Below, piece by piece: positions 6,368-13,253 of a stretch of DNA of 14,515 nucleotides. The first letter of the stretch is position 1. Each line of letters starts with the position of its first letter. The notes under the pieces were generated by a model. It saw only the letters and a program-made list of their open reading frames with translations, had not been told where the DNA came from and did no database searches. The position numbers were made by a program, and so were the translations under genes. The stretch is taken from positions 1 to 14,515 of the forward strand of contig JAEYNO010000320.1 of the NCBI GenBank assembly GCA_023412515.1. Direction: 5' to 3'. Origin of the DNA: Actinomycetes bacterium. GTDB taxonomy: Bacteria > Actinomycetota > Actinomycetes > Actinomycetales > Cellulomonadaceae.

Positions 6368-7282
6368 TCAGCGCAGCCGGAGACCCCAACGCACCTCGTG
6401 CGTCGCGCCCGGCTCGAGCTCGACCAGCAGGTCGCCCGTGCGGAACGCGTCGGCCACGCACGTCATGGGCTCGACCGCGACGCCGCGCCGCTCGATGCCG
6501 GGGATGCCGTCGCCCGTGCACACCTGCCACGCGGGCAGGCTCGCGTCGGCCCACACGGCGACCGTGCGGCCGTCGGAGCCGGTGAGCGTGGCCCACGTGC
6601 GGCCCTCGGCGTCGGGCGTGACGTCGAGCCACGCGTCGTCGAGCGCGACGCCCGCGAGCGGCTTGCCCTCGCGCAGGTCGTAGTCGCCGGCGACCGCCTG
6701 CGTGCCGATCGGCAGCAGCCGGTCGTCGACCGTGACGCGGCGTGCCGCGTCGAGGCGCAGCGTGCTCGCGTCGACGCCGCCCGGGCCGGGGGACAGCCAC
6801 GGGTGGAAGCCGACCCCGTAGGGCGCGACGCCCTCACCGAGGTGCGTCGTCGCGACCGTGACGGTCAGCCCGTCGTCGGCCAGGCGGTACGTCACGTCCA
6901 GGCGCAGCGGCCACGGGTAGCCGGGCGTGGGGACGAGGTCGTGGCGCAGCGTCACCGCGTCGTCGGCGGTCTCGACGACGTCGAACCGCGCGTACGCGAC
7001 GAGGCCGTGCAGCGCCGTGAGGCGCTCGTGCTCGGTGAGCGGGACCTGGTACGTCACGTCGCGGAAGCGGTACGTCGCGTCGCGCAGCCGGTTGGGCCAC
7101 GGCGCGAGCACCGCGCCCGAGAACGCCGGTGCGATCGCGCCGACGTCGAACGGCAGGAGCACGTCGCGCTCGCCGACCCGGTACTCGCGGACGCTCGCCG
7201 CGACGGACGTGACGACGGCGACCTGGTCACCGTGCCGCAGCACGTGCTGGTCACCCGTGGGAGGAGGAGTGTTCACGCTCAC
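6368..7282 (-). CDS. Aldose 1-epimerase (galactose mutarotase-like) family protein
   Basis: 304 aa from the GTG at 7282; an in-frame GTG at 7276 would remove two residues. Family motifs: APWPNRL (60-66, the N-R pair that contacts sugar), LHGL with H92, GVGFHPWL with H160 (157-163), DDAW with D216, and VAVEPMTC with the catalytic base E271. Known: aldose 1-epimerases interconvert alpha and beta anomers of hexoses, using a Glu base and a His acid in a beta-sandwich fold. H92, H160 and E271 match that set. The exact sugar is not readable from sequence; many actinobacterial members act on unknown hexoses or hexose-6-phosphates. It is a single gene, divergent from the Tad operon and convergent with the carboxypeptidase. 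TAGGTT lies directly upstream of the start and may drive a leaderless transcript. Confidence 0.9.
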   Translation of the reverse strand: MSVNTPPPTGDQHVLRHGDQVAVVTSVAASVREYRVGERDVLLPFDVGAIAPAFSGAVLAPWPNRLRDATYRFRDVTYQVPLTEHERLTALHGLVAYARFDVVETADDAVTLRHDLVPTPGYPWPLRLDVTYRLADDGLTVTVATTHLGEGVAPYGVGFHPWLSPGPGGVDASTLRLDAARRVTVDDRLLPIGTQAVAGDYDLREGKPLAGVALDDAWLDVTPDAEGRTWATLTGSDGRTVAVWADASLPAWQVCTGDGIPGIERRGVAVEPMTCVADAFRTGDLLVELEPGATHEVRWGLRLR

Positions 7283-7288
7283 AACCTA
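7283..7288 (-). promoter_or_regulatory. Candidate -10 hexamer of the epimerase gene, possibly leaderless
   Basis: On the minus strand TAGGTT (7288-7283) directly precedes the GTG at 7282. A start point 6-7 nt downstream would fall at the second in-frame GTG (7276), giving a leaderless mRNA. There is no Shine-Dalgarno sequence and no clear -35. Confidence 0.4.
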
Positions 7289-7387
7289 GCGGCGGACGCG
7301 CGTCCGGCCACGGGACCGGCGGCACGCGTCGGGCGGTGGCGCGCCGCGCGGTCCCGTCGGTGCCGCCCCGCGGTCGAGCCGCGGCGC

Positions 7388-7417
7388 ATCACCCGGACAG
7401 GTGATCGGGGTCACCCG
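7388..7417 (+). promoter_or_regulatory. Three-half-site CRP-like operator upstream of the Tad operon
   Basis: TCACC (7389-7393), N6, GGTGA (7400-7404), N6, TCACC (7411-7415): alternating half-sites with an 11-bp period. The right pair, GGTGA-N6-TCACC, contains the GTGA-N6-TCAC core of CRP/GlxR-type sites. The left pair extends to ATCACC-N6-GGTGAT (7388-7405). The heptamer TCACCCG is repeated 22 bp apart (7389, 7411). The bound regulator is inferred from the motif only. Confidence 0.5.
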
Positions 7418-7465
7418 ACGGGCCGTGCCTGTGGACGACTCCGCCCGCCACGCGCCGGGATGCCC

Positions 7466-7471
7466 TACCGT
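7466..7471 (+). promoter_or_regulatory. Candidate -10 hexamer of the Tad operon
   Basis: TACCGT fits TANNNT and would start transcription near 7478, about 62 nt before the ATG at 7540. No -35 is recognised, as would be expected for an activator-dependent promoter. The CRP-like pair is centred near -71 from this start. Weak on its own. Confidence 0.3.
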
Positions 7472-7539
7472 GACGCCCGAATCGGACGAACCAGACACCG
7501 GCGTGCGTCGGTGCAGGTGGCAGGGCAGGGGGCGACGGC

Positions 7540-8763
7540 ATGGACGGGGTGGCGATCCTCGAGAGCGAGGTGCGCGAGCTCATCCGACGCCGCGGCGTCG
7601 ACCCCGTGCGCGACCGCGCGGGCGTCGTCGCGCTCGTGCAGGCCGCCATGGCGGACTACGACGAGCGCTCGCTGCTCGGCGCGGTCCCCGCGCTCGGCGA
7701 CGCCGCCGCCGCGCACAAGGCCGTCGTCGACGCCGTCGCCGGCCTCGGGCCGCTGCAGCGCTACCTCGACGACCCCGAGGTCGAAGAGGTCTGGATCAAC
7801 TCGCCGTCGCAGGTGTTCGTGGCGCGGCGCGGCGAGCCCGAGCTCACCACGACGATCCTCACCGACGCGCAGGTGCGCGACCTGGTCGAGCAGATGCTCA
7901 AGGTCTCGGGCCGGCGCCTGGACCTGTCGAGCCCGTTCGTCGACGCGTCGCTGCCCGGCGGCGAGCGGCTGCACGCCGTCATCCCCGACGTCACGCGGCG
8001 CCACTGGTCGGTCAACATCCGCAAGTACGTGGTGCGCGCGACGAGCCTCGACGACATGGTCGGGCTCGGCTCCCTGACGCCGCAGGCCGCGGCGTTCCTG
8101 CACGCGGCCGTGCGGGTCGGGCTCAACGTGCTCGTCTCGGGCGCCACGCAGGCCGGCAAGACGACGATGCTCAACGCGCTCGCGGGCGCCGTGCCGCCGC
8201 GCGAGCGCGTGATCAGCTGCGAGGAGGTCTTCGAGCTGCGCCCCGCGGTGCGCGACTGGGTCGCGATGCAGACGCGGCAGCCGAACCTCGAGGGCACGGG
8301 CGAGATCACCCTGCGCCGCCTCGTCAAGGAGGCGCTGCGCATGCGCCCCGACCGGCTGCTCGTCGGCGAGGTGCGCGAGGCCGAGGCGCTCGACCTGCTC
8401 ATCGCCCTGAACAGCGGCGTGCCGGCGATGTGCACGATCCATGCGAGCTCGGCGCGCGAGGCCTTGACGAAGCTGTGCACGCTGCCGCTCCTCGCAGGGG
8501 AGAACATCTCCGACCGGTTCGTCGTGCCCACGGTGGCGTCGTCGGTGGACCTCGTCGTCCACCTCGAGCTCGACGCCCGTGGTCGGCGACGCACGCGTGA
8601 GGTCGTCGCGGTCCCGGGGCGGGTCGAGGCCGGCGTCGTCGAGACGGCTGACCTCTTCACGACGCGCGACGGCGCCCTGGTGCGTGGCGACGGGTTCCCC
8701 CCGCACGTCGAGCGGTTCGCGCGCGCAGGCGTCGACGTCGCGTCCCTGCTGCGGAGGGCGTGA
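7540..8763 (+). CDS. tadA: TadA/CpaF-family secretion ATPase
   Basis: 407 aa from the ATG at 7540, with AGGGGG at 7527-7532 as ribosome binding site. It is a type II/IV secretion ATPase: N-terminal domain about 1-170 (the VWINSP stretch at 84-89 is typical of CpaF), Walker A GATQAGKTT (201-209), Asp-box-like ISCEEVFEL (225-233), Walker B RLLVGEVRE (272-280) and His box TIHASSAREAL (299-309) with H301. Known: CpaF/TadA hexamers power assembly of Flp (tight adherence) pili at the inner membrane. The Walker A has Gln in place of the more usual Gly-Ser-type residue, which is tolerated in this family. Neighbours TadB, TadC and pilins confirm the role. Operon order matches the actinobacterial locus known from mycobacteria (Rv3659c to Rv3654c), except that no TadZ/CpaE-like gene precedes it here. 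Confidence 0.94.
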   Translation: MDGVAILESEVRELIRRRGVDPVRDRAGVVALVQAAMADYDERSLLGAVPALGDAAAAHKAVVDAVAGLGPLQRYLDDPEVEEVWINSPSQVFVARRGEPELTTTILTDAQVRDLVEQMLKVSGRRLDLSSPFVDASLPGGERLHAVIPDVTRRHWSVNIRKYVVRATSLDDMVGLGSLTPQAAAFLHAAVRVGLNVLVSGATQAGKTTMLNALAGAVPPRERVISCEEVFELRPAVRDWVAMQTRQPNLEGTGEITLRRLVKEALRMRPDRLLVGEVREAEALDLLIALNSGVPAMCTIHASSAREALTKLCTLPLLAGENISDRFVVPTVASSVDLVVHLELDARGRRRTREVVAVPGRVEAGVVETADLFTTRDGALVRGDGFPPHVERFARAGVDVASLLRRA

Positions 8764-8765
8764 GC

Positions 8766-9626
8766 GTGGGCGTCGTGGTGGGCCTGCTGCTGGGTGTCGG
8801 GCTCGCGTGCGTGTGGTGGTCGTGGTGGCCGCTCGCGGACGGTCGGGCGCGCCGCTCCGACGGCTGGGCGGCGCGCGTGCAGGACGCGCTCACGCAGGCC
8901 GAGGTCACGGGCGTCTCGCCGGGCGGGCTGGTGGCGGCGAGCGCCGCCGTCGGGCTGGTCGTGGCGGCGGCGTCGTTCCTCGTGGTGCCGGTCCCCGCCG
9001 TCACCGGGTGCGTCGCGGCGTTCGCCGCCGGTGCGCCGTGGGCGCTCGTGCGCGGTCGTGCCCGCCGTCGGCTCGCACGGGCGCGCGAGCTGTGGCCCGA
9101 CGTCGTCGACCACCTCGCGTCGGGCGTGCGCGCGGGCCTCGCGCTGCCGGAAGCGGTGGCCCAGCTGGGCGACCGCGGGCCGGCCGAGCTGCGCGCCCCG
9201 TTCCGGGCGTTCGCCGAGGACTACCGCGCGACGGGGCGGTTCGCCGACGGCCTGGACTCCCTGAAGGACCGCCTGGCCGACCCGGTCGCCGACCGCATCG
9301 TCGAGGCGCTTCGCCTGACGCGTGACGTCGGCGGCACCGACCTGGGCCGGCTGCTGCGGACCCTGTCGTCGTTCCTGCGCGACGACCTGCGCACGCGGGG
9401 CGAGCTCGAGGCCCGGCAGGGCTGGACGGTGTACGCGGCGCGGCTCGCGGTCGCCGCGCCGTGGGTCGTCCTGGGCATGCTCGCGTCGAGACCCGAGGCG
9501 ATCCGGGCGTACGACTCGCCCGCGGGGGCCGTGGTGCTGCTGGTCGGCGCGGTCGTCACGGTCGTGGCGTACCGCCTCATGCTGCGGGTCGCGCGCCTGC
9601 CCGAGGACCCGCGGGTGCTGCGGTGA
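8766..9626 (+). CDS. tadB: TadB-like platform protein (type II secretion F domain)
   Basis: 286 aa from the GTG at 8766, which has GGAGGG (8753-8758) at ideal 7-nt spacing. The GTG at 8760 overlaps the ATPase stop (GTGA) but sits one base from that site; either start is possible and they differ by two residues. An N-terminal membrane helix (about 1-21) and a pair of helices about 55-95 precede a cytoplasmic T2SSF domain at about 110-225, with ELWPDVVDHLASGVRAGLAL and the paired Gly-rich region GGTDLGRLLRTLSSFLRDD. Two C-terminal helices at about 225-272 close the protein. Known: TadB and TadC form the inner-membrane platform that couples ATPase movement to pilin insertion. TadC starts on its stop. 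Confidence 0.9.
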   Translation: MGVVVGLLLGVGLACVWWSWWPLADGRARRSDGWAARVQDALTQAEVTGVSPGGLVAASAAVGLVVAAASFLVVPVPAVTGCVAAFAAGAPWALVRGRARRRLARARELWPDVVDHLASGVRAGLALPEAVAQLGDRGPAELRAPFRAFAEDYRATGRFADGLDSLKDRLADPVADRIVEALRLTRDVGGTDLGRLLRTLSSFLRDDLRTRGELEARQGWTVYAARLAVAAPWVVLGMLASRPEAIRAYDSPAGAVVLLVGAVVTVVAYRLMLRVARLPEDPRVLR

Positions 9627-10552
9627 GCCCGGCGGTGGTCGGCGGGCTCCTCGGCCTGCTCGGCGGGTGCGGCGCCCTCCTCGTCGTCGCGCGGCTGCGC
9701 GCGCGCCGCATCACGCTCGACCAGCGGGTCGGGCCGTACCTGCGGACGCGGGGGACGTCGTCGCTGCTGCGAGCGGAGCCCGCGCGGGGTCCCTGGGCCG
9801 TGGTCGAGCGGATCGCGGCCCCCGTGCTCGCCGACGGCGTCCGGGTGGTGGCACGGCTGGGGTCGTCGTCGGGCGAGCTGCGTCGCCGGCTCGCCCGCGC
9901 GGGCCGCTCCGACACGGTCGAGCAGCTCCGGGCGCAGCAGGTCGTGGGCGGTTCGCTCGGTGCCGCGGCGGGACTGCTCCTCGCGATCCTGCTGGCGGCC
10001 ACGCGCGGTGGCGCGGTGGTGCCGCTGGTGGGTCTCGTCGCCGTCGTCGCGTTGGTCGGCGCGCTGGCCCCCGACTGGTGGCTCGGCCGGCAGGTGGCCC
10101 GGCGCGAGGCGCGCCTGCTCGCGCAGATGCCGACGGTCACCGAGCTCCTCGCCCTGGCCGTCGCCGCGGGCGAGGGGGCGACGGGCGCCCTCGAGCGCGT
10201 CGTGCGGCAGACACGAGGCGAGCTCGCCGACGAGCTCGCGCAGGCGCTGGCGGACGCGCGCGCCGGCGCACCGCTCACGACCGCGCTGCAGCGACTGGCC
10301 GACCGCACGGGACTGCCCGCACTCGCGCGGTTCGCAGAAGGCGTCGCGGTCGCGGTCGAGCGCGGCTCACCGCTCGCCGACGTGCTGCGCGCCCAGGCGC
10401 AGGACGTGCGCGAGGAGGGGCGCCGCGCGCTCATGCAGACGGGTGGGCGCAAGGAGGTGCTCATGATGGTCCCGGTGGTGTTCCTGATCCTCCCGGTCAC
10501 CGTCGTGTTCGCCGTCTTCCCCGGTGCGGTGGTGCTGCGGGTGGGCCTGTGA
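9623..10552 (+). CDS. tadC: TadC-like platform protein (type II secretion F domain)
   Basis: 309 aa from the GTG at 9623, overlapping the TadB stop by 4 bases (GTGA). Membrane helices at about 4-23, 106-126, 132-152 and 279-303. The T2SSF domain spans about 168-297, with the start AQMPTVTELLALAVAAGEG (167-185) and a conserved ERGSPLADVLRAQAQD stretch (246-261). Known: partner of TadB in the pilus platform. The reading frame is open further upstream to 9461, but that part is read inside tadB in another frame and is Arg/Gly-rich, so it was rejected. A 63-bp gap separates it from the small pilin gene, the only real gap in the operon. Confidence 0.9.
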   Translation: MSPAVVGGLLGLLGGCGALLVVARLRARRITLDQRVGPYLRTRGTSSLLRAEPARGPWAVVERIAAPVLADGVRVVARLGSSSGELRRRLARAGRSDTVEQLRAQQVVGGSLGAAAGLLLAILLAATRGGAVVPLVGLVAVVALVGALAPDWWLGRQVARREARLLAQMPTVTELLALAVAAGEGATGALERVVRQTRGELADELAQALADARAGAPLTTALQRLADRTGLPALARFAEGVAVAVERGSPLADVLRAQAQDVREEGRRALMQTGGRKEVLMMVPVVFLILPVTVVFAVFPGAVVLRVGL

Positions 10553-10615
10553 CCGTGACTGCAGTGCACGAGGAGGCGCCGTCCGGCGTGCTCCCGACGA
10601 CGACGGAGGTCGAGG

Positions 10616-10828
10616 ATGAGGTTCTGGCAGCGGACGTGCGGTGCCCTCGTGCAGCGTGCGCGCGTGTCGGCGGGCGAGCACGGCGACCGGGGCGACGTCC
10701 CCGGCTGGGTCCTGGTGACGCTCATGACCGCGGGTCTCGTCGCGGTGCTGTGGTTCGTCGCCGAGGACGCGCTGCGCGGTCTGTTCGTCGAGGCCGTGAA
10801 CGGCGTCTCGCCGCGCTCCGGCGGCTGA
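10616..10828 (+). CDS. Small Flp-position pilin-like protein without the usual Glu+5
   Basis: 70 aa from the ATG at 10616, with GGAGGT at 10605-10610. A 26-residue basic N-terminal segment ends in DRG (24-26), followed by one hydrophobic helix about 30-49 (GWVLVTLMTAGLVAVLWFVA) and a short C-terminal tail. Size, topology and position between tadC and the TadE genes match the Flp major pilin slot. Known: Flp pilins are cut after Gly and carry Glu-Tyr at +5/+6. Here the sequence after G26 is DVPGW, so +5 is Trp and no Glu/Tyr pair exists. It may be an actinobacterial variant processed differently, or a structural subunit that is not cleaved. High GC in third codon positions supports coding. Confidence 0.75.
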   Translation: MRFWQRTCGALVQRARVSAGEHGDRGDVPGWVLVTLMTAGLVAVLWFVAEDALRGLFVEAVNGVSPRSGG

Positions 10829-11211
10829 GCGTCGCCCGGCGCGACGACGTCGGGGCCGCCGTGGTCGACTTCACGCTCGTCGGCGGTCTCGTGGTCGTGC
10901 TGTTCGTCGCGGTCGTGCAGCTCGCGCTGGTGCAGCACGTGCGCAACACGTGCGTCGACGCCGCGGCCGAGGGTGCCCGGTACGCCGCCCACGTCGGGCG
11001 CACGCCCGCCGACGGCGCCGCTCGCGCGGGCGACCTGCTGCGCTCGTCGCTCGCGCCGTCGTACGCGCAGGACGTGACCGCCGACGAGGTCGTCGTCGAC
11101 GGCCTGCGCCTGGTGCGCGTCACGGTGCGCGTGCCGCTGCCCGTGGTCGGGCTGCTCGGCCCGGGCGGCGTCATGGAGCTGCGCGGCCACGCCCCCGTGG
11201 AGGACGCGTGA
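10825..11211 (+). CDS. tadE: TadE-like pseudopilin 1 (start codon uncertain)
   Basis: About 128 aa as drawn. The recognisable part runs from ARRDDVGAAVVDF: basic residues, then G10 followed by AAVVD with Asp at +5 where TadE proteins usually have Glu, then one membrane helix (about 16-37), then a soluble domain with CVDAAAEGARYAAHVG and a beta-rich end (RLVRVTVRVPLPVVG). Known: TadE/TadF-type minor pseudopilins are needed for Flp pilus assembly. The start is a problem. No ATG, GTG or TTG lies between a GTG at 10750, deep inside the previous gene, and a GTG at 10861, which would remove the basic head and the processing site. The CTG at 10825 would give the 4-base overlap (CTGA) seen as GTGA elsewhere in this operon, but lacks spaced Shine-Dalgarno. 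The stop overlaps the next start. Confidence 0.75.
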   Translation: MSVARRDDVGAAVVDFTLVGGLVVVLFVAVVQLALVQHVRNTCVDAAAEGARYAAHVGRTPADGAARAGDLLRSSLAPSYAQDVTADEVVVDGLRLVRVTVRVPLPVVGLLGPGGVMELRGHAPVEDA

Positions 11212-11702
11212 GCGCGGCGTCGCGCCGGTGGGTCGGCCGGATGCGGCGGTGGGCCGCGCGACGGCTGCGCACCCGTGGCGACGGCGGCAGCGCCCTCGTC
11301 GAGTTCCTCGGCGTCACGCTCGTCCTCCTGGTCCCGAGCGTCTACCTCGTGCTCGTGCTCGGGCGCGTGCAAGCCGCGACGTTCGCCGTCGAGGGTGCCG
11401 CGCGCGAGGCGGCCCGCGTGTACGTGGCGGCCGACGACGCGGCGCAGGGCGCCGAGCGCGCCACCACGGCCGTCGGCGTCGCGCTCCGCGACCAGGGGTT
11501 CGACGACGACGCCGCCGGCGCGCTCGCGCTCACGTGCTCGGCGGACCCGTGCCTCACGCCCGGTGCCGAGGTCGCCGCGACTGTGGAGGTGCGCGTGCCG
11601 CTGCCGTTCGTCCCTGCCTTCGTCGGGGACGTCCTGCCGCTCGAGGTCCCCGTGAGCGCCGAGCGCGTCGCACCGGTCGACGCCTACCGGGTCGCGCGGT
11701 GA
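11208..11702 (+). CDS. tadE: TadE-like pseudopilin 2
   Basis: 164 aa from the GTG at 11208 (GTGA overlap), with GGAGG at 11199-11203. An Arg-rich head (1-26) is followed by G27 and SALVEF, a canonical class III prepilin-type site with Glu at +5 (E32), then a membrane helix about 34-53. The soluble part has AVEGAAREAARVYVAADD, the usual TadE helix after the membrane span, and a beta-rich end. C110 and C115 lie five residues apart in the exported part and could form a disulfide. It is the only one of the four small proteins here with a textbook processing site. Known role of the family: minor pseudopilin in Flp pilus biogenesis; the precise function in actinobacteria is not settled. Confidence 0.85.
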   Translation: MSAASRRWVGRMRRWAARRLRTRGDGGSALVEFLGVTLVLLVPSVYLVLVLGRVQAATFAVEGAAREAARVYVAADDAAQGAERATTAVGVALRDQGFDDDAAGALALTCSADPCLTPGAEVAATVEVRVPLPFVPAFVGDVLPLEVPVSAERVAPVDAYRVAR

Positions 11703-12178
11703 GCGCGTTCGCCCGGGTCGCTCGGGCACGTGCGACGGGTGGCTCGGACGACGGGCAGGTGATGCTGCTGTCCCTGGGCTTCGCGGTGCTGGCGCTCGCG
11801 CTCGTCCTGGTCGTCGGTGCCGCGACGGGTGTGCACCTCGACCGCAAGCGGCTGCTCGCGACCGCCGACCTGGCCGCGCTCGCCGCGGCGGACCAGGTCA
11901 GCGAGCGGTACTTCGAGCCGGGCGCCGGGCGCGGGCCCGCCGGGGTGCCGCTCACGGACGCGTCCGTGCGGGCCGCGGTCGAGCAGTACCTGGCGGACCA
12001 CCCGGACCGCGCGGCGCGGTGGGACGGCGTGCGGGTCCTCGAGGCCTCGGCGCCCGACGGCCGCACCGCGCGCGTCCGCCTCGGCGCCGTCACGCGGCCG
12101 CCCCTCCTCACGTGGGTCACCGCGCCCTGGTCCGACGGGATCCCGCTCGAGGTCGAGTCGGTCGCCCGCGCGTCGTGA
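11699..12178 (+). CDS. TadG-like (Flp pilus assembly, helicase/secretion-neighbourhood) small membrane protein
   Basis: 159 aa from the GTG at 11699 (GTGA overlap with the previous stop). The head contains GSDDGQVMLLSLGF (15-28), then one helix about 21-44, then the family signature DRKRLLATADLAALAAADQVSE (48-69), typical of the TadE/TadG-like N-terminal region in which hydrophobic and Ala-rich helices are followed by an Asp-Ala-Ala run. Full-length TadG proteins continue into a von Willebrand A domain; this one ends after about 90 more residues with no such domain, like the short actinobacterial members. No Glu at +5 after G19. It closes the operon; a hairpin follows at 12230-12257. Confidence 0.8.
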   Translation: MSAFARVARARATGGSDDGQVMLLSLGFAVLALALVLVVGAATGVHLDRKRLLATADLAALAAADQVSERYFEPGAGRGPAGVPLTDASVRAAVEQYLADHPDRAARWDGVRVLEASAPDGRTARVRLGAVTRPPLLTWVTAPWSDGIPLEVESVARAS

Positions 12179-12229
12179 CCGGAACCGACCGCTCGGGCGA
12201 CCCGGGGGTGCGCAGCTCTGACCCACGAG

Positions 12230-12257
12230 CGCGGCCACGAGCCCGACGGGGGCCGCG
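12230..12257 (+). terminator. Candidate terminator of the Tad operon
   Basis: CGCGGCC (12230-12236) and GGCCGCG (12251-12257) form a 7-bp perfect stem with a 14-nt loop, 52 bp after the last Tad stop and before the stress-protein gene. No T-run. The rest of the 184-bp spacer (12179-12362) contains no TA dinucleotide and therefore no TANNNT promoter hexamer. Confidence 0.35.
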
Positions 12258-12362
12258 AGCCGTTCACGGTCGAGCTGCGCTTGGCGGGGTCGGGTCCGTG
12301 CCTTGCCGCACCTCGTGTCCCGCGTGACGATCGGAGCACTGTCGGGAGTCGGGGAGGGCGCG

Positions 12363-13253
12363 ATGGGCACGCACGTGGTGGTCGGGTACGACGGGTCGCC
12401 GGAGGCGGTCTCGGCGGTGCGGTGGGCGGCGGTCGCGGCCCACCGGCTCGGCGGCGAGCTGCGCGTCGTGCACGTGTGGGGGCTGCAGGGGCAGCTCGAC
12501 GTGCCGCCGCTGCGCACCGCGTCGGCGTACGTCCGGCAGGGCGCGCAGGAGATCGCGGACGAGGGCGCGCAGATCGCGCGCGAGCAGTCGCCCAGGCTCG
12601 CCGTCGCCGCCGTCCTCGACGACGGCCCGCCCGCGCGCACGCTCGTCGGGCACGCGCAGGACGCGCGGCTGCTCGTCGTCGGGCGGCAGGGCGCGGGGCG
12701 GCTGTCGGGCGTGCTGCTCGGCTCGGTGTCGCTCGGCGTGCTGCAGCACGCGCCGTGCCCCGTGGTCGTCGTGCCGCGCACGCAGGTCGCACCGCAGCCC
12801 ACCGGGCACGTCGTCGTCGGCGTCGACGGGTCCGCCGCCTCGTTCGCCGCGGTCGACGCCGCCGCCACGGGCGCCGACGCGATCGCCACCAGCACCGCGA
12901 CCCGGCTGACCGTCGTCGCGTGCTGGCAGGAGCCACCCACCAACCGTTCGCTCGCGTCCTGGCTCGCCGAGCAGCCCGGGACGTCAACGGCGGACCTCGC
13001 GCGGCAGGCCGCCGAGCGGGCGCGTGACGCCGCGCTCGTCCGGCTGGCCGGTGCCGAGGGCGTCACGGTCGACGGCGTCGTCGCCGAGGGGCCGCCGGCG
13101 CGCGTCCTCGCGCAGCACGCCGAGCGCGCCGACCTGCTCGTCGTCGGCACGCGGGGCCTCGGCGGCCTCGGCGGTCTCGTGCTCGGGTCGGTCAGCCAGT
13201 GGCTCGTCGCCCGCGCGGCGTGCCCCGTCCTCGTCGCGCGCGGCGCAGCCTGA
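12363..13253 (+). CDS. Universal stress protein with two tandem UspA domains
   Basis: 296 aa from the ATG at 12363, with GGGGAGGG at 12351-12358. An in-frame ATG at 12303 is rejected because the strong site and the family's MxxxVVVGYDGS start fit 12363. Domain 1 (about 1-138) has VVVGYDGS (5-12) and the ATP-binding pattern G107-x2-G110-x9-G120-S121. Domain 2 (about 148-292) has VVVGVDGS (150-157) and G262-x2-G265-x9-G275-S276. Both nucleotide-binding motifs are intact. Known: actinobacterial tandem Usp proteins bind ATP and are often induced in hypoxia or stationary phase; molecular targets are mostly unknown. No DosR/DevR box was found upstream. It is transcribed toward the LacI-family gene, with only 13 bp between the stops. 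Confidence 0.93.
   Translation: MGTHVVVGYDGSPEAVSAVRWAAVAAHRLGGELRVVHVWGLQGQLDVPPLRTASAYVRQGAQEIADEGAQIAREQSPRLAVAAVLDDGPPARTLVGHAQDARLLVVGRQGAGRLSGVLLGSVSLGVLQHAPCPVVVVPRTQVAPQPTGHVVVGVDGSAASFAAVDAAATGADAIATSTATRLTVVACWQEPPTNRSLASWLAEQPGTSTADLARQAAERARDAALVRLAGAEGVTVDGVVAEGPPARVLAQHAERADLLVVGTRGLGGLGGLVLGSVSQWLVARAACPVLVARGAA

Noticed and set aside
10549..10750. GTG at 10549 overlapping the tadC stop (GTGA), in frame with the first TadE protein
   Set aside because: The first 20 or so codons look protein-like, but the frame then runs through the whole pilin gene as an Arg-rich stretch. The pilin gene has its own strong ribosome binding site and motifs, so this start is unlikely to be used for TadE.
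9322..11211. Long open frame (629 codons) across tadB, tadC and into the first TadE gene
   Set aside because: Only its last 120 or so residues (from ARRDDVG) look like protein. The rest is read out of frame inside tadB, tadC and the pilin gene and is Arg/Gly/Ala-rich.
12179..12362. DosR/DevR box or sigma-70 promoter ahead of the universal stress protein
   Set aside because: No GGGACT-type half-site pair was found and the spacer contains no TA dinucleotide, so no TANNNT hexamer. The gene may be read from another promoter type or from the Tad operon.
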